DNA of 13,094 bases from Nitrososphaerales archaeon TH5896. Its GTDB lineage: Archaea > Thermoproteota > Nitrososphaeria > Nitrososphaerales > Nitrososphaeraceae. The stretch lies in assembly GCA_014523625.1 (NCBI GenBank), contig JAATVP010000127.1:1-13094 (forward strand), given 5' to 3'. This document shows positions 6,789 to 13,094 of the stretch, one piece after another (within the stretch, counting starts at the first letter, position 1; each line of letters opens with the position of its first letter). The position numbers and the translations under genes were made by a program. Under the pieces are notes generated by a model that worked only from the letters and a program-made list of their open reading frames with translations, did no database searches and was not told the DNA's origin.

Positions 6789-7405
6789 AACGTATTAGAA
6801 AAAAAGAAAGTAATTCTTCCACTGCAAGTTCGCGTAACAGAAAGGGCAGAAAATCAGGGGCTAGCTTAAATAAATCTTCAGTAAAAAAACGTTCTCTAAT
6901 CAAGGGAGCTGGCAAGAGGACAAGGAAAAAAACTTCAGTCTCTCGAGTTAGGATACCGAAGCAAAGAACACAGAAGACGGTTAAAGGGAGATCACCAAAA
7001 CGTTCTCCAATAGTACGAGCTTCAAGGAAAAGTGTGATCCATAAAACGAAGAGCAATTCGAGACTACACAGAGGCTCATCCAGGAAACAAACTTCCACAA
7101 GGGGAGCAAATAAGAAAATTATTAGAGTCCTGGGTCATGGGCAGTACTCAGTTGATGCAGAAACTCTAAGAAAATTGAATGTGATTGACAATTCAATAGT
7201 CAAAAGGTTTGAAAAGGAAAATTTAACGGATGAGGAGTTCAAAATGAAGATTGAACAGCTTGGGCAGATCGTTACTAAAAAAGGAAGGCTACTAGATCCA
7301 AAGATGATAGTAAGCTCAGACATCATTCTACCGGGGGTCGATTTAACAATCGAAGAAGCAAGTAAAATATTCCGTGGTGAAGGAATTATCTCGGGGCTTG
7401 ACTAG
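6785..7405 (+). CDS. pspAA: PspA-associated protein PspAA with long basic N-terminal extension
   Basis: 206 residues in two parts. Residues 112-206 match the PspAA domain: IIRVLGHGQYSV, then a helix with LRKLN-x-IDN, then KKGRLLDP, SSDIILPGVDLTIEEA and GEGIISG at the end. This domain is a usual partner of PspA in archaea and actinobacteria. Residues 1-111 are low-complexity Lys/Arg/Ser with 41 basic residues against one acidic (E8), resembling a histone H1 tail; it should be disordered and could bind nucleic acid or anionic lipid. PspAA proteins are usually about 90-100 residues, so the extension is unusual. ATG start overlapping the pspA stop, with AGGA 9 bases before it inside pspA. Confidence 0.9.
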   Translation: MKRIRKKESNSSTASSRNRKGRKSGASLNKSSVKKRSLIKGAGKRTRKKTSVSRVRIPKQRTQKTVKGRSPKRSPIVRASRKSVIHKTKSNSRLHRGSSRKQTSTRGANKKIIRVLGHGQYSVDAETLRKLNVIDNSIVKRFEKENLTDEEFKMKIEQLGQIVTKKGRLLDPKMIVSSDIILPGVDLTIEEASKIFRGEGIISGLD

Positions 7406-7419
7406 TGTTTTGGAGATGG

Positions 7420-8052
7420 TCAAGTCCTCATTTTATTAAATGGCATATCCCACATTGGATACCATACGCTCATATCAGTTTCCCAAGGTATTTCTTTTGA
7501 AATAATAGACGCGAGAACCAGTTCGAGATCACTATGCCTCTTTTCTTGAGAAGCTAGTGGAACGAAGGGATAGAATTTCTCTCTCTTATAATTAAAGATT
7601 AAAAATTGGGGTTCAAGTTGGGGGCTGTCTAAGTTTGAGTTGGGACTTACAGTCTTCCTGAATTCAAATACCGCTGCCAACATCTGATCCTTAAATCCAC
7701 GATCTACAATGACGTCTGCAATTCCGTTTGACGCTACCAAAATATCTTCAATACTGATCCCCTTTATCATGATCCACAGATAGCCGTATTTGTCATTTAT
7801 TAGAATATGTTCAGTCCGAAATTCGCTATTGCTTATTCTTAAAAATTCTTGTACTTCCTCGACTGTATTTGAAAAGTATGTACCATCCACATTCTTGATG
7901 CAAATTCCACACCTGTTGGTGCTCGTCAAATCTAATTTGGTCTGAAGTGTAATATATCCGGAAGAAAGTGAGAATATCCCTTCCTCACGATGATCGTTAC
8001 TCTTCCTATATAGACCTCCTTTTCCTAGTTTTTTGAGGAAGGAATCTATCAC
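7420..8052 (-). CDS. pspAB: PspA-associated protein PspAB
   Basis: 210 residues, cytoplasmic, no membrane helix. It shows the PspAB landmarks: GIFSLSSGYITLQTKLDL (25-42), GYLWIMIKGISIEDI, FKDQMLAAVFEF, FLIFNYKREKFYPFVPLA, and IPWETDMSVWYPMWDMPF near the C-terminus. PspAB proteins are known by association: their genes accompany pspA, pspAA and the HtpX protease in archaea and actinobacteria. No biochemical activity is established. The start is a GTG at 8052 that overlaps the htpX stop by 4 bases, preceded by GGAGG with a 10-base spacer. It converges on pspAA with 14 bases between the stops. Confidence 0.9.
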   Translation of the reverse strand: MIDSFLKKLGKGGLYRKSNDHREEGIFSLSSGYITLQTKLDLTSTNRCGICIKNVDGTYFSNTVEEVQEFLRISNSEFRTEHILINDKYGYLWIMIKGISIEDILVASNGIADVIVDRGFKDQMLAAVFEFRKTVSPNSNLDSPQLEPQFLIFNYKREKFYPFVPLASQEKRHSDLELVLASIISKEIPWETDMSVWYPMWDMPFNKMRT

Positions 8053-8981
8053 GCCATTGATGCCTCCATCTCTAATAGTTTTTGGACCCTCATTTGAACA
8101 GGGGGATGCGTCGAAAAGAGGTTGGCTATCGTTTGACGTCCTGAATTTACCGGAATTATGAAAAAGGCATTAAGCCCTTCTACTTTGCGTAGATCTCTAT
8201 TCGGAACACGCTGCATCGTACCGCTTATCTTCATAAGTGCGTTTGCTAACTGTACCGGTTTTCCGGTCATCTGTGCAGATCCTCGATCAGCAGCGAACTC
8301 TCTGTACCTTGATATTGCTCGGATCACTAGAAAACTGACAAGCCAGGTAACGGCTGCTACTGCTAGCATGATTAAAATTGCCCCGCCGCCACCGCCTCGA
8401 TCTCTCCCTCCACCGTATCCTCCCATTCCCCCTCCGTAAAGTCCTCCATAGAACCCAAATTGCATCAAGTACCAGGCAACAGTCGAGAAGAGACTGGCAA
8501 GAGTTATCACCAAAACATCTCTGTTTCTGATATGTGTCAACTCGTGGCCTATGACACCTTCGAGTTCTTCACCGTCGAGGATATCCATCAATCCAGTAGT
8601 CACAGCAACCACCGAGCTCCTTTGACTTTTTCCTGTAGCGAATGCATTGGGAACAGATGAATTTATTACAGCAATCTTTGGTTTTGGAAGATTGTTCATT
8701 GCAACTATTCTTTCCACTAATCCATGTAACTCAGGAAATTGTTCTCTAGTCACTACTTTAGCACCTGAGCTCCATAGTACAATCTTATCTGAGAAATACC
8801 ATTGTGCTATAATCAGCAATGAAGCGACTATGGTAATCGGTATAAAGCCCACCCCTAGGTATACCAAGACGCCAAGGAAAACAAGATAGAGGAGTGTAAG
8901 TATAACGAAGCTCATTATCATCCGTAATGTTAATCCAGTATCCCTTCTCTGCCAAGGTCTTGACATAAATTTGCCTCTCAT
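8049..8981 (-). CDS. htpX: HtpX-like M48 zinc metalloprotease
   Basis: 310-residue membrane protease that degrades misfolded membrane proteins. Helices lie near 21-40 and 46-63, with two more near 155-175 and 200-222. Zinc site: H146-E147-L-T-H150, third ligand E228 in YREFAADRGSA. NAFATG (112-117) and STHPP (290-294) are further family motifs. A Gly-rich loop (177-200) separates helices 3 and 4. It is the first gene of the htpX-pspAB pair, so protease and PspA partner are made together. ATG start at 8981; the second Met (8966, residue 6) is a possible alternative. It faces the pspA-pspAA pair tail to tail. Confidence 0.95.
   Translation of the reverse strand: MRGKFMSRPWQRRDTGLTLRMIMSFVILTLLYLVFLGVLVYLGVGFIPITIVASLLIIAQWYFSDKIVLWSSGAKVVTREQFPELHGLVERIVAMNNLPKPKIAVINSSVPNAFATGKSQRSSVVAVTTGLMDILDGEELEGVIGHELTHIRNRDVLVITLASLFSTVAWYLMQFGFYGGLYGGGMGGYGGGRDRGGGGGAILIMLAVAAVTWLVSFLVIRAISRYREFAADRGSAQMTGKPVQLANALMKISGTMQRVPNRDLRKVEGLNAFFIIPVNSGRQTIANLFSTHPPVQMRVQKLLEMEASMA
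8063..8067 (-). promoter_or_regulatory. Ribosome binding site of pspAB inside htpX
   Basis: GGAGG (minus strand) in the last codons of htpX, 10 bases before the pspAB GTG at 8052. It decides the GTG as the start and has the same spacing as the coxB site. Confidence 0.6.
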
Positions 8982-9001
8982 ACATCTGATCTACAAATGG
9001 A

Positions 9002-9009
9002 CATTTAAG
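9002..9009 (-). promoter_or_regulatory. Candidate TATA box of htpX
   Basis: CTTAAATG on the minus strand is centred about 25 bases before the htpX ATG (8981), the distance expected of a leaderless archaeal transcript. No Shine-Dalgarno precedes the ATG. The remainder of the 209-base divergent gap holds nothing else I can name. Confidence 0.3.
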
Positions 9010-9159
9010 ATAACTGTTTACTATGTATCACTTCGTTTTGGAAGCTTGTGTATGACATTACAGTGGAGAAAGTGCAATCATTGAAGGAAGACAGATGTAG
9101 AAAATTGCTGCGCATGTCAAACGTTCATAAATTTACGAGTATTTTCTTAAAGGAATTGA

Positions 9160-9167
9160 TAAATATT
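9160..9167 (+). promoter_or_regulatory. TATA box of the I9 inhibitor gene, leaderless
   Basis: TAAATATT is centred 27 bases before the GTG at 9191, so transcription should begin at or within two bases of the start codon. No Shine-Dalgarno is present, in keeping with a leaderless message. Confidence 0.45.
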
Positions 9168-9190
9168 ACGATCTACTTTATAGAAACAGA

Positions 9191-9616
9191 GTGAAATCAA
9201 TTATTCAAGGTTATGGACTAATTGCTATCGTTGTTACAATTTCCATCGTCCTTAGCCCAGTCATAATGTTGCAATCCATTCTTAAGGTGGAAAGTGTAGA
9301 TGCACAGAACAGTACCGGCGACCCGACATCAAATGTAACATCTAAAAATCAAGACTTGCAAAACATTACAGACGCTAATTCATATATAGTGACCTTGAAA
9401 AATCAAAGTTCGTCTGCTGATGTGGACGGTATAATAAAAGCGGTGAAAGAGAAAGGTGCAAACGTGACTCATGTTTATAGCCATTCCATAATTGGTTTTT
9501 CTGTCCAGGTTCCATCAGACAAGAAGATGGAAACCATGGATTTACTACTAAATGATACGCGAGTAATTAGCGTTGAACCTGACCAAACTATGACCATCCC
9601 ACGTCCACTCGAGTGA
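9191..9616 (+). CDS. Secreted stand-alone I9 (subtilisin-propeptide-like) protease inhibitor
   Basis: 141 residues: signal peptide (about 1-38, cleavage probably after V-D-A), a short Asn/Thr-rich linker, then a single I9 domain (62-135) with SYIVTLKNQ, VYSHSIIGFSVQVP and the closing VISVEPDQTM. These match the I9 prodomain of the subtilase 300 bases downstream (QYIVVLKP and AFVEPDQRV). There is no catalytic domain after it; the frame ends at a normal stop followed by a terminator. Stand-alone I9 proteins act as inhibitors or folding chaperones of subtilases in fungi; here the likely target is the neighbouring enzyme, by inference. GTG start, supported by the TATA spacing. Confidence 0.82.
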   Translation: MKSIIQGYGLIAIVVTISIVLSPVIMLQSILKVESVDAQNSTGDPTSNVTSKNQDLQNITDANSYIVTLKNQSSSADVDGIIKAVKEKGANVTHVYSHSIIGFSVQVPSDKKMETMDLLLNDTRVISVEPDQTMTIPRPLE

Positions 9617-9618
9617 TC

Positions 9619-9642
9619 GCTTTTTTTCTTAAAGCAAAAGCG
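9619..9642 (+). terminator. Hairpin with T-run after the I9 inhibitor gene
   Basis: CGCTTTT (9619-9625) and AAAAGCG (9636-9642) form a 7-bp stem with a 10-base loop, and a run of seven T (9621-9627) starts four bases after the stop codon. T-runs alone terminate archaeal transcription, so this separates the inhibitor message from the protease message. Confidence 0.5.
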
Positions 9643-9742
9643 GAAGTCCCTTCTTAAATGCGGAATCTGAGCTAACAATGTCATTGTACTTGTTTAGTTC
9701 TGTTTAACATCTGTATCCTTTAGCGTAGAAAATTGGACTCGG

Positions 9743-9750
9743 CATAAATA
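9743..9750 (+). promoter_or_regulatory. Candidate TATA box for the subtilase transcript with long leader
   Basis: ATAAATAC is the best TATA-like sequence between the inhibitor and the protease. Transcription would begin near 9772, leaving a leader of about 140 bases. The leader holds a 39-codon open frame (ATG 9776 to stop 9895). No good box lies nearer to the protease start. Confidence 0.3.
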
Positions 9751-9775
9751 CTAAGTTATCATCGAAGAGCATGAA

Positions 9776-9895
9776 ATGACAAGATTTAGTCGCCATAATA
9801 TCGACATCGACCTAAGATTTCTGTATCATTTGTTTGCTTCTCATACATTAGAAGAAAATGTCGCACGTTCGGGAAAGAGAGGAATCCTAGGATAG
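9776..9895 (+). other. 39-codon open frame in the subtilase leader, coding status unknown
   Basis: It begins MTRFSRHNIDIDLRF and ends GKRGILG, 19 bases before the preferred subtilase ATG. It lies at the predicted transcription start, which would make it a leaderless small frame. No family resemblance, signal or membrane helix is visible, and a frame of this length can occur by chance. Confidence 0.2.
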
Positions 9896-9914
9896 TAAGG
9901 AAGTGAGTCGTGTC

Positions 9915-12305
9915 ATGAAATTTCATATTAGACAAAATTTGGCCCATACCAAGCTGCTAATTTATATCACAATAACTTTATTACTTTTGAGTTCGACGTT
10001 AACCTCGCAGATACCTGCCGCAGTGTTTGCCAAGGCAGCTGCCGATGTTGAAGGAGATGAAGATTTAGTAGAACAAGCATCATCATCTTTATTATCGAGT
10101 AGGGTAGATAAGTATCTCGACCAGGCTCTTGGTTCCGAACTGGCTTTTCTAAATTCAACATCGCGTACATCTTGTTTGGAGACTCCTGTTCAAAGCGTTT
10201 CATCCAGCGAAGATGAAGGTGATGAGGATGAAGATGGGGATGACGACATCATGAATGTGTTAGATGGTGACTTTGAAACAGAATGGTCAACGGCAGACTT
10301 GGGATCCTATTTACAGCTTGACATCGGCAAAATAATGAAGATTTGCTCAGTCGACGCGACTTGGTCGGAAGGAGATGAAAAATCAAATAACTTTGTATTG
10401 TCGGTATCTAAGGACGGAACAAATTTTAAAGATGTGTTGAGGAGTTCGAGTAGCGGGACAACTGAATCCAAAGAGCACTACAAATTCCCTCCTTCAGATG
10501 GAAGATACTTGAGGATCACGCTCTATGGAGATTCTGAAAATAATGAAGACGTTGCCTTACGTGAATTAACAGTAAGCACCGAAAGCCCTAATGAGAAACC
10601 TACGCCCGCTCCAGAGGTGAGTAGGAAAGGCATACCGTTCATTCGAGATTCTCAAGAATCCGTCAAGCTTCCCGAGAACGGAGCAAACAGCAACGAACCA
10701 TTCATTCACAGCGCTCCAACAGTATCAGATATTCATGCGATGGTATCTCCGGCTACTTCATTCGAAATCACTTTTAATGGTAACGACTCGGATTTGATTG
10801 ATCATTTAACATATTACATAACTAATCTCCCTGACCATGGAAATCTTACTACTGGCACAAATTCAGCCAGTGTTAGATACACTCCATTCGAAGGCTATTC
10901 TGGTCTAGATAATTTCAAGTATAAAGCAGTTGATAAATTCGGATTAAGTAGTAATAACGCAACAGTATTTATGAACATCAGCGCTTCCAAACAGACCAAT
11001 GCTCAAGGGCCCAATGCATTGAACCAAACGATTGGCCCCGAACCGCAAGCTATATCTAGTCCATTAGAAGAGGTCATCCTAGAAAGCCAAAACGATCGTT
11101 ACGAATTGATCAAGGCAGCTAGGGAACCAATAAGAGGACAATATATAGTCGTGCTCAAGCCTGAAGCTACTGTCGCTAGTGGTGCAGATAGTGCTATAAT
11201 GAGAGCAGATGAAGTTAGAGCAATGGCAGAAGAATCAAGAACCAAAGGTAGTGAGATTCTCAACATTTTCGATCATGCACTGGATGGTTACGTAATGAAG
11301 ACGTCAGAGAATATGAGCGCTGCGTTAGTTTCAGAATTGAGGCAAGATCCCCGAGTAGCCTTCGTAGAACCTGACCAGAGAGTCCATGTCTTGGGCCAAA
11401 AAGTTCCAGTTGGGGTAGATAGAGTAGATGGTGATCTTAGCCCTACTACTTCTGGGGACGGCAGCGGAGCCGTAGACGCAGACATTGCAATACTTGATAC
11501 GGGAATAGACCTTACCCATCCTGATTTGAATGTTTATCACGAAAAAACGTTTGTGCCTGGGACCTCTTCAGCCGACGACGACAATGGCCATGGGACTCAC
11601 GTCGCTGGAATAGCAGCCGCCAAAGATAATTCAGTGGGAGTAGTTGGAGTTGCACCAGGTGCACGTCTCTGGTCAATTAAGGTTATTGATAGTAATGGTG
11701 CTGGTTCTGTTTCAGACATCATTGCGGGTATTGATTATGTTACTGCTCATTCAAATGAGATAGACGTGGTAAACCTGAGTTTTGGTTGTGAATGCAATTC
11801 ACCTGCATTGGATGCGGCAATTAATAATGCGGTACAGGCAGGTGTTGTCTTTGTTGTAGCGGCTGGTAACTCTCACAAGGATGCAAGTTCCTTCTCCCCT
11901 GCTCGAAATCCGAACGTAATAGCCGTGTCGGCCATGGCAGATAGCGACGGAAAATGCGGAGGACAGGGATCATCTACTAAATATGGGAATGATGACACCT
12001 TTGCTTCGTTTAGTAACTATGGAGAGCCCGTAGATATAGTAGCACCAGGTGTGGGGATATTATCAACGTATGGTGACGGGAATTACGCGCAATTAAGCGG
12101 AACAAGCATGGCTGCACCCCATGTTACTGGAGGTATAGCATTGTACGAATCCTCTCATCCTGGAGCTACTCCGGCACAAGTCAAGGCTGCTCTTGACGAA
12201 AGCGGAACTAGACCGGCTTCTGGTTGCACCGGAGAAGGTCAAGGATATTTCACAGGGAATCCCAATGGAACGGACAGGCCTCTACTAAACGCAAAGGGGT
12301 TGTAA
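9915..12305 (+). CDS. Secreted multidomain subtilisin-like serine protease (S8)
   Basis: 796 residues. In order: signal peptide (about 1-40, ending V-F-A-K-A); an F5/8C discoidin domain (about 90-222: VLDGDFETEW, YLQLDIGK, FVLSVSKDG, YLRITLYG) with an Asp/Glu-rich stretch (about 98-111) just before the DGDFETEW motif; an Ig/cadherin-like domain (about 266-357: DHLTYYI, YTPFEGYSGLDNFKYKAVD); an I9 prodomain (408-491); and the S8 catalytic domain (about 520-785). Catalytic residues: D528 in DTGID, H559 in NGHGTHVAG, S731 in GTSMAAPH, with oxyanion N652. Several Cys in the catalytic domain could form disulfides. There is no C-terminal anchor, so the enzyme is probably released or held by the discoidin domain. 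The GTG at 9903 also opens the frame, but partial Shine-Dalgarno AAGGA/GTGAG fits ATG 9915 better. Probably degrades extracellular protein. Confidence 0.95.
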   Translation: MKFHIRQNLAHTKLLIYITITLLLLSSTLTSQIPAAVFAKAAADVEGDEDLVEQASSSLLSSRVDKYLDQALGSELAFLNSTSRTSCLETPVQSVSSSEDEGDEDEDGDDDIMNVLDGDFETEWSTADLGSYLQLDIGKIMKICSVDATWSEGDEKSNNFVLSVSKDGTNFKDVLRSSSSGTTESKEHYKFPPSDGRYLRITLYGDSENNEDVALRELTVSTESPNEKPTPAPEVSRKGIPFIRDSQESVKLPENGANSNEPFIHSAPTVSDIHAMVSPATSFEITFNGNDSDLIDHLTYYITNLPDHGNLTTGTNSASVRYTPFEGYSGLDNFKYKAVDKFGLSSNNATVFMNISASKQTNAQGPNALNQTIGPEPQAISSPLEEVILESQNDRYELIKAAREPIRGQYIVVLKPEATVASGADSAIMRADEVRAMAEESRTKGSEILNIFDHALDGYVMKTSENMSAALVSELRQDPRVAFVEPDQRVHVLGQKVPVGVDRVDGDLSPTTSGDGSGAVDADIAILDTGIDLTHPDLNVYHEKTFVPGTSSADDDNGHGTHVAGIAAAKDNSVGVVGVAPGARLWSIKVIDSNGAGSVSDIIAGIDYVTAHSNEIDVVNLSFGCECNSPALDAAINNAVQAGVVFVVAAGNSHKDASSFSPARNPNVIAVSAMADSDGKCGGQGSSTKYGNDDTFASFSNYGEPVDIVAPGVGILSTYGDGNYAQLSGTSMAAPHVTGGIALYESSHPGATPAQVKAALDESGTRPASGCTGEGQGYFTGNPNGTDRPLLNAKGL

Positions 12306-12333
12306 GACTATCTAAGTAGTGAGGGAAGCAGGA

Positions 12334-12373
12334 AAAATAAGAGTGGAACTGTAAGTCTTATTTTCTTTTTTTT
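12334..12373 (+). terminator. Terminator of the subtilase gene
   Basis: AAAATAAGA (12334-12342) pairs perfectly with TCTTATTTT (12356-12364), a 9-bp stem with a 13-base loop, followed by a run of eight T (12366-12373). It begins 29 bases after the stop codon and is the clearest terminator in the window. Confidence 0.65.
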
Positions 12374-12483
12374 CCTATTACTGCATTCGCGATAGTGTGA
12401 ATTATTTCTATATTTAGATTGCAATCTGTTCAGTCAGCTGAGAAATCAATGGAATGCCTGATGCTAGTTTTTAGATATTAAAC

Positions 12484-12491
12484 TAATATAT
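12484..12491 (+). promoter_or_regulatory. Candidate TATA box of the rhodanese gene
   Basis: TAATATAT ends 29 bases before the ATG at 12520, so transcription would begin near 12514 with almost no leader. No Shine-Dalgarno precedes the ATG. Confidence 0.4.
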
Positions 12492-12519
12492 GATGATAAC
12501 TCATATTTTATGAAGAAAA

Positions 12520-13094
12520 ATGAGTTATGTTCATCCAGAGGTACTTGTCGACACGCAATGGGCCGAAGACCACTTGAAGGATCCCAACGTCAGAATCGCA
12601 GAAGTTGACTATGACGCGAAAGCAAACTACGAATTGGGACACATCCCTGGCGCTGTATTATTTGATTGGAAAAACGACATTAACGATCCCCTTACTCGGA
12701 ATGTGCTTACGAAAGAAGCCTGTCAGAATCTTCTCCAAAACGCCGGGGTAAACAATGATACTACTCTACTATTGTATGGAGATTTTAACAATTGGTTTGC
12801 CGCCTTTGCCTTTTGGGTTCTCAAGTACTATGGCTATAAAGATATTAGACTCATCAATGGTGGACGAAAAAAATGGTTGCAAGAAGACAGGGCATTAACA
12901 AAAGATCTTCCTTCTTATCCTAAAGGTAACTTTGCAGCCAGTGAGCCTGATAGCAAAATAAGGGTATTTTTAGATGAAGTCAAACGCGCTGTTAGCGCTC
13001 CAGGACTAAAGATGATAGATGTTAGATCTCCGAAAGAGTTTTCCGGAGAAATTCTTGCTCCACCAGAGTATCCAACAGAGCATGCTCAACGAGG
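12520..13094 (+). CDS. Two-domain rhodanese sulfurtransferase (partial, runs off right edge)
   Basis: 191 codons are present, open to the window end. It transfers sulfane sulfur from thiosulfate or 3-mercaptopyruvate to an acceptor, in the cytoplasm. The first rhodanese domain is complete: VLVDTQWAEDHL, VRIAEVDYD, GHIPGAVLFDW, LLLYGDFNNWFAAFAFW and GYKDIRLINGGRKKW. Its active-site loop has no Cys, as is normal for the non-catalytic first domain of tandem rhodaneses. The second domain begins with MIDVRSPKEFSGEI (about 164-178); its catalytic Cys lies beyond the edge, so the thiosulfate or mercaptopyruvate specificity (CRxG versus CGxG loop) cannot be read. ATG start supported by the TATA spacing; no N-terminal signal. 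Confidence 0.93.
   Translation, partial: MSYVHPEVLVDTQWAEDHLKDPNVRIAEVDYDAKANYELGHIPGAVLFDWKNDINDPLTRNVLTKEACQNLLQNAGVNNDTTLLLYGDFNNWFAAFAFWVLKYYGYKDIRLINGGRKKWLQEDRALTKDLPSYPKGNFAASEPDSKIRVFLDEVKRAVSAPGLKMIDVRSPKEFSGEILAPPEYPTEHAQR

Noticed and set aside
6685..7098. 137-residue hydrophobic minus-strand frame opposite pspA and pspAA
   Set aside because: It is the antisense of the Lys/Arg-rich pspAA tail: AAG/AGA codons read backwards as Leu/Phe/Ser, which mimics a membrane protein.
8158..8439. Plus-strand Pro-rich frame opposite htpX
   Set aside because: The Pro run is the complement of the Gly-rich loop of htpX (residues 177-200); no independent support.
10205..10250. Purine-rich GAT/GAA/GAG low-complexity stretch
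   Set aside because: It simply encodes the Asp/Glu-rich segment at the start of the discoidin domain; not a separate repeat element.
1..13094. tRNA, rRNA, CRISPR array, insertion sequence or integrase
   Set aside because: I looked in the gaps between genes on both strands and saw no cloverleaf, regular repeat-spacer pattern, terminal inverted repeats or transposase-like frame.

Overview
The window looks like a chromosomal segment of an ammonia-oxidising-type archaeon (Nitrososphaeria/Thaumarchaeota), probably a soil lineage. The grounds are: archaeal TATA-like boxes about 26 bases before several starts, mixed leaderless and Shine-Dalgarno starts, an A-type heme-copper oxidase whose subunit II carries its own blue-copper domain, an F420-dependent NADP reductase, and an archaeal-type Psp module (PspA, PspAA, PspAB, HtpX). 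The lineage call is inference from gene content; no rRNA or other marker is present.

Bases 1-4065 (minus strand) hold the respiratory block. In transcription order it is a six-helix membrane protein with a His-rich ectodomain start (2923-4065), a 91-residue two-helix protein (2548-2823), CoxB with a CuA site plus a C-terminal amicyanin-like cupredoxin (1712-2542), CoxA (49-1581), and the first codons of another gene at the window edge (20 to 1). The 91-residue protein looks like the missing first helix of subunit II, so subunit II appears to be split over two genes. CoxA keeps the D-channel residues and all metal ligands but has His where the K-channel Lys normally sits.

Bases 4209-5974 are housekeeping genes: a histidine phosphatase (minus), and divergently an F420:NADP oxidoreductase followed by a small two-helix membrane protein (plus).

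Bases 6048-8981 form an envelope-stress module of two convergent pairs, pspA-pspAA (plus) and htpX-pspAB (minus), each pair overlapping by 4 bases and the pairs meeting tail to tail with 14 bases between them. PspAA carries a 111-residue, extremely basic, histone-tail-like N-terminal extension.

Bases 9191-12305 encode a secreted protease system: a stand-alone I9 (subtilisin-propeptide-like) inhibitor, then a large secreted subtilase (signal peptide, F5/8C discoidin domain, Ig/cadherin-like domain, I9 prodomain, S8 catalytic domain). Both end in hairpin-plus-T-run terminators. From 12520 a two-domain rhodanese (thiosulfate/3-mercaptopyruvate sulfurtransferase) runs off the right edge. I see no tRNA, rRNA, CRISPR array or insertion sequence.
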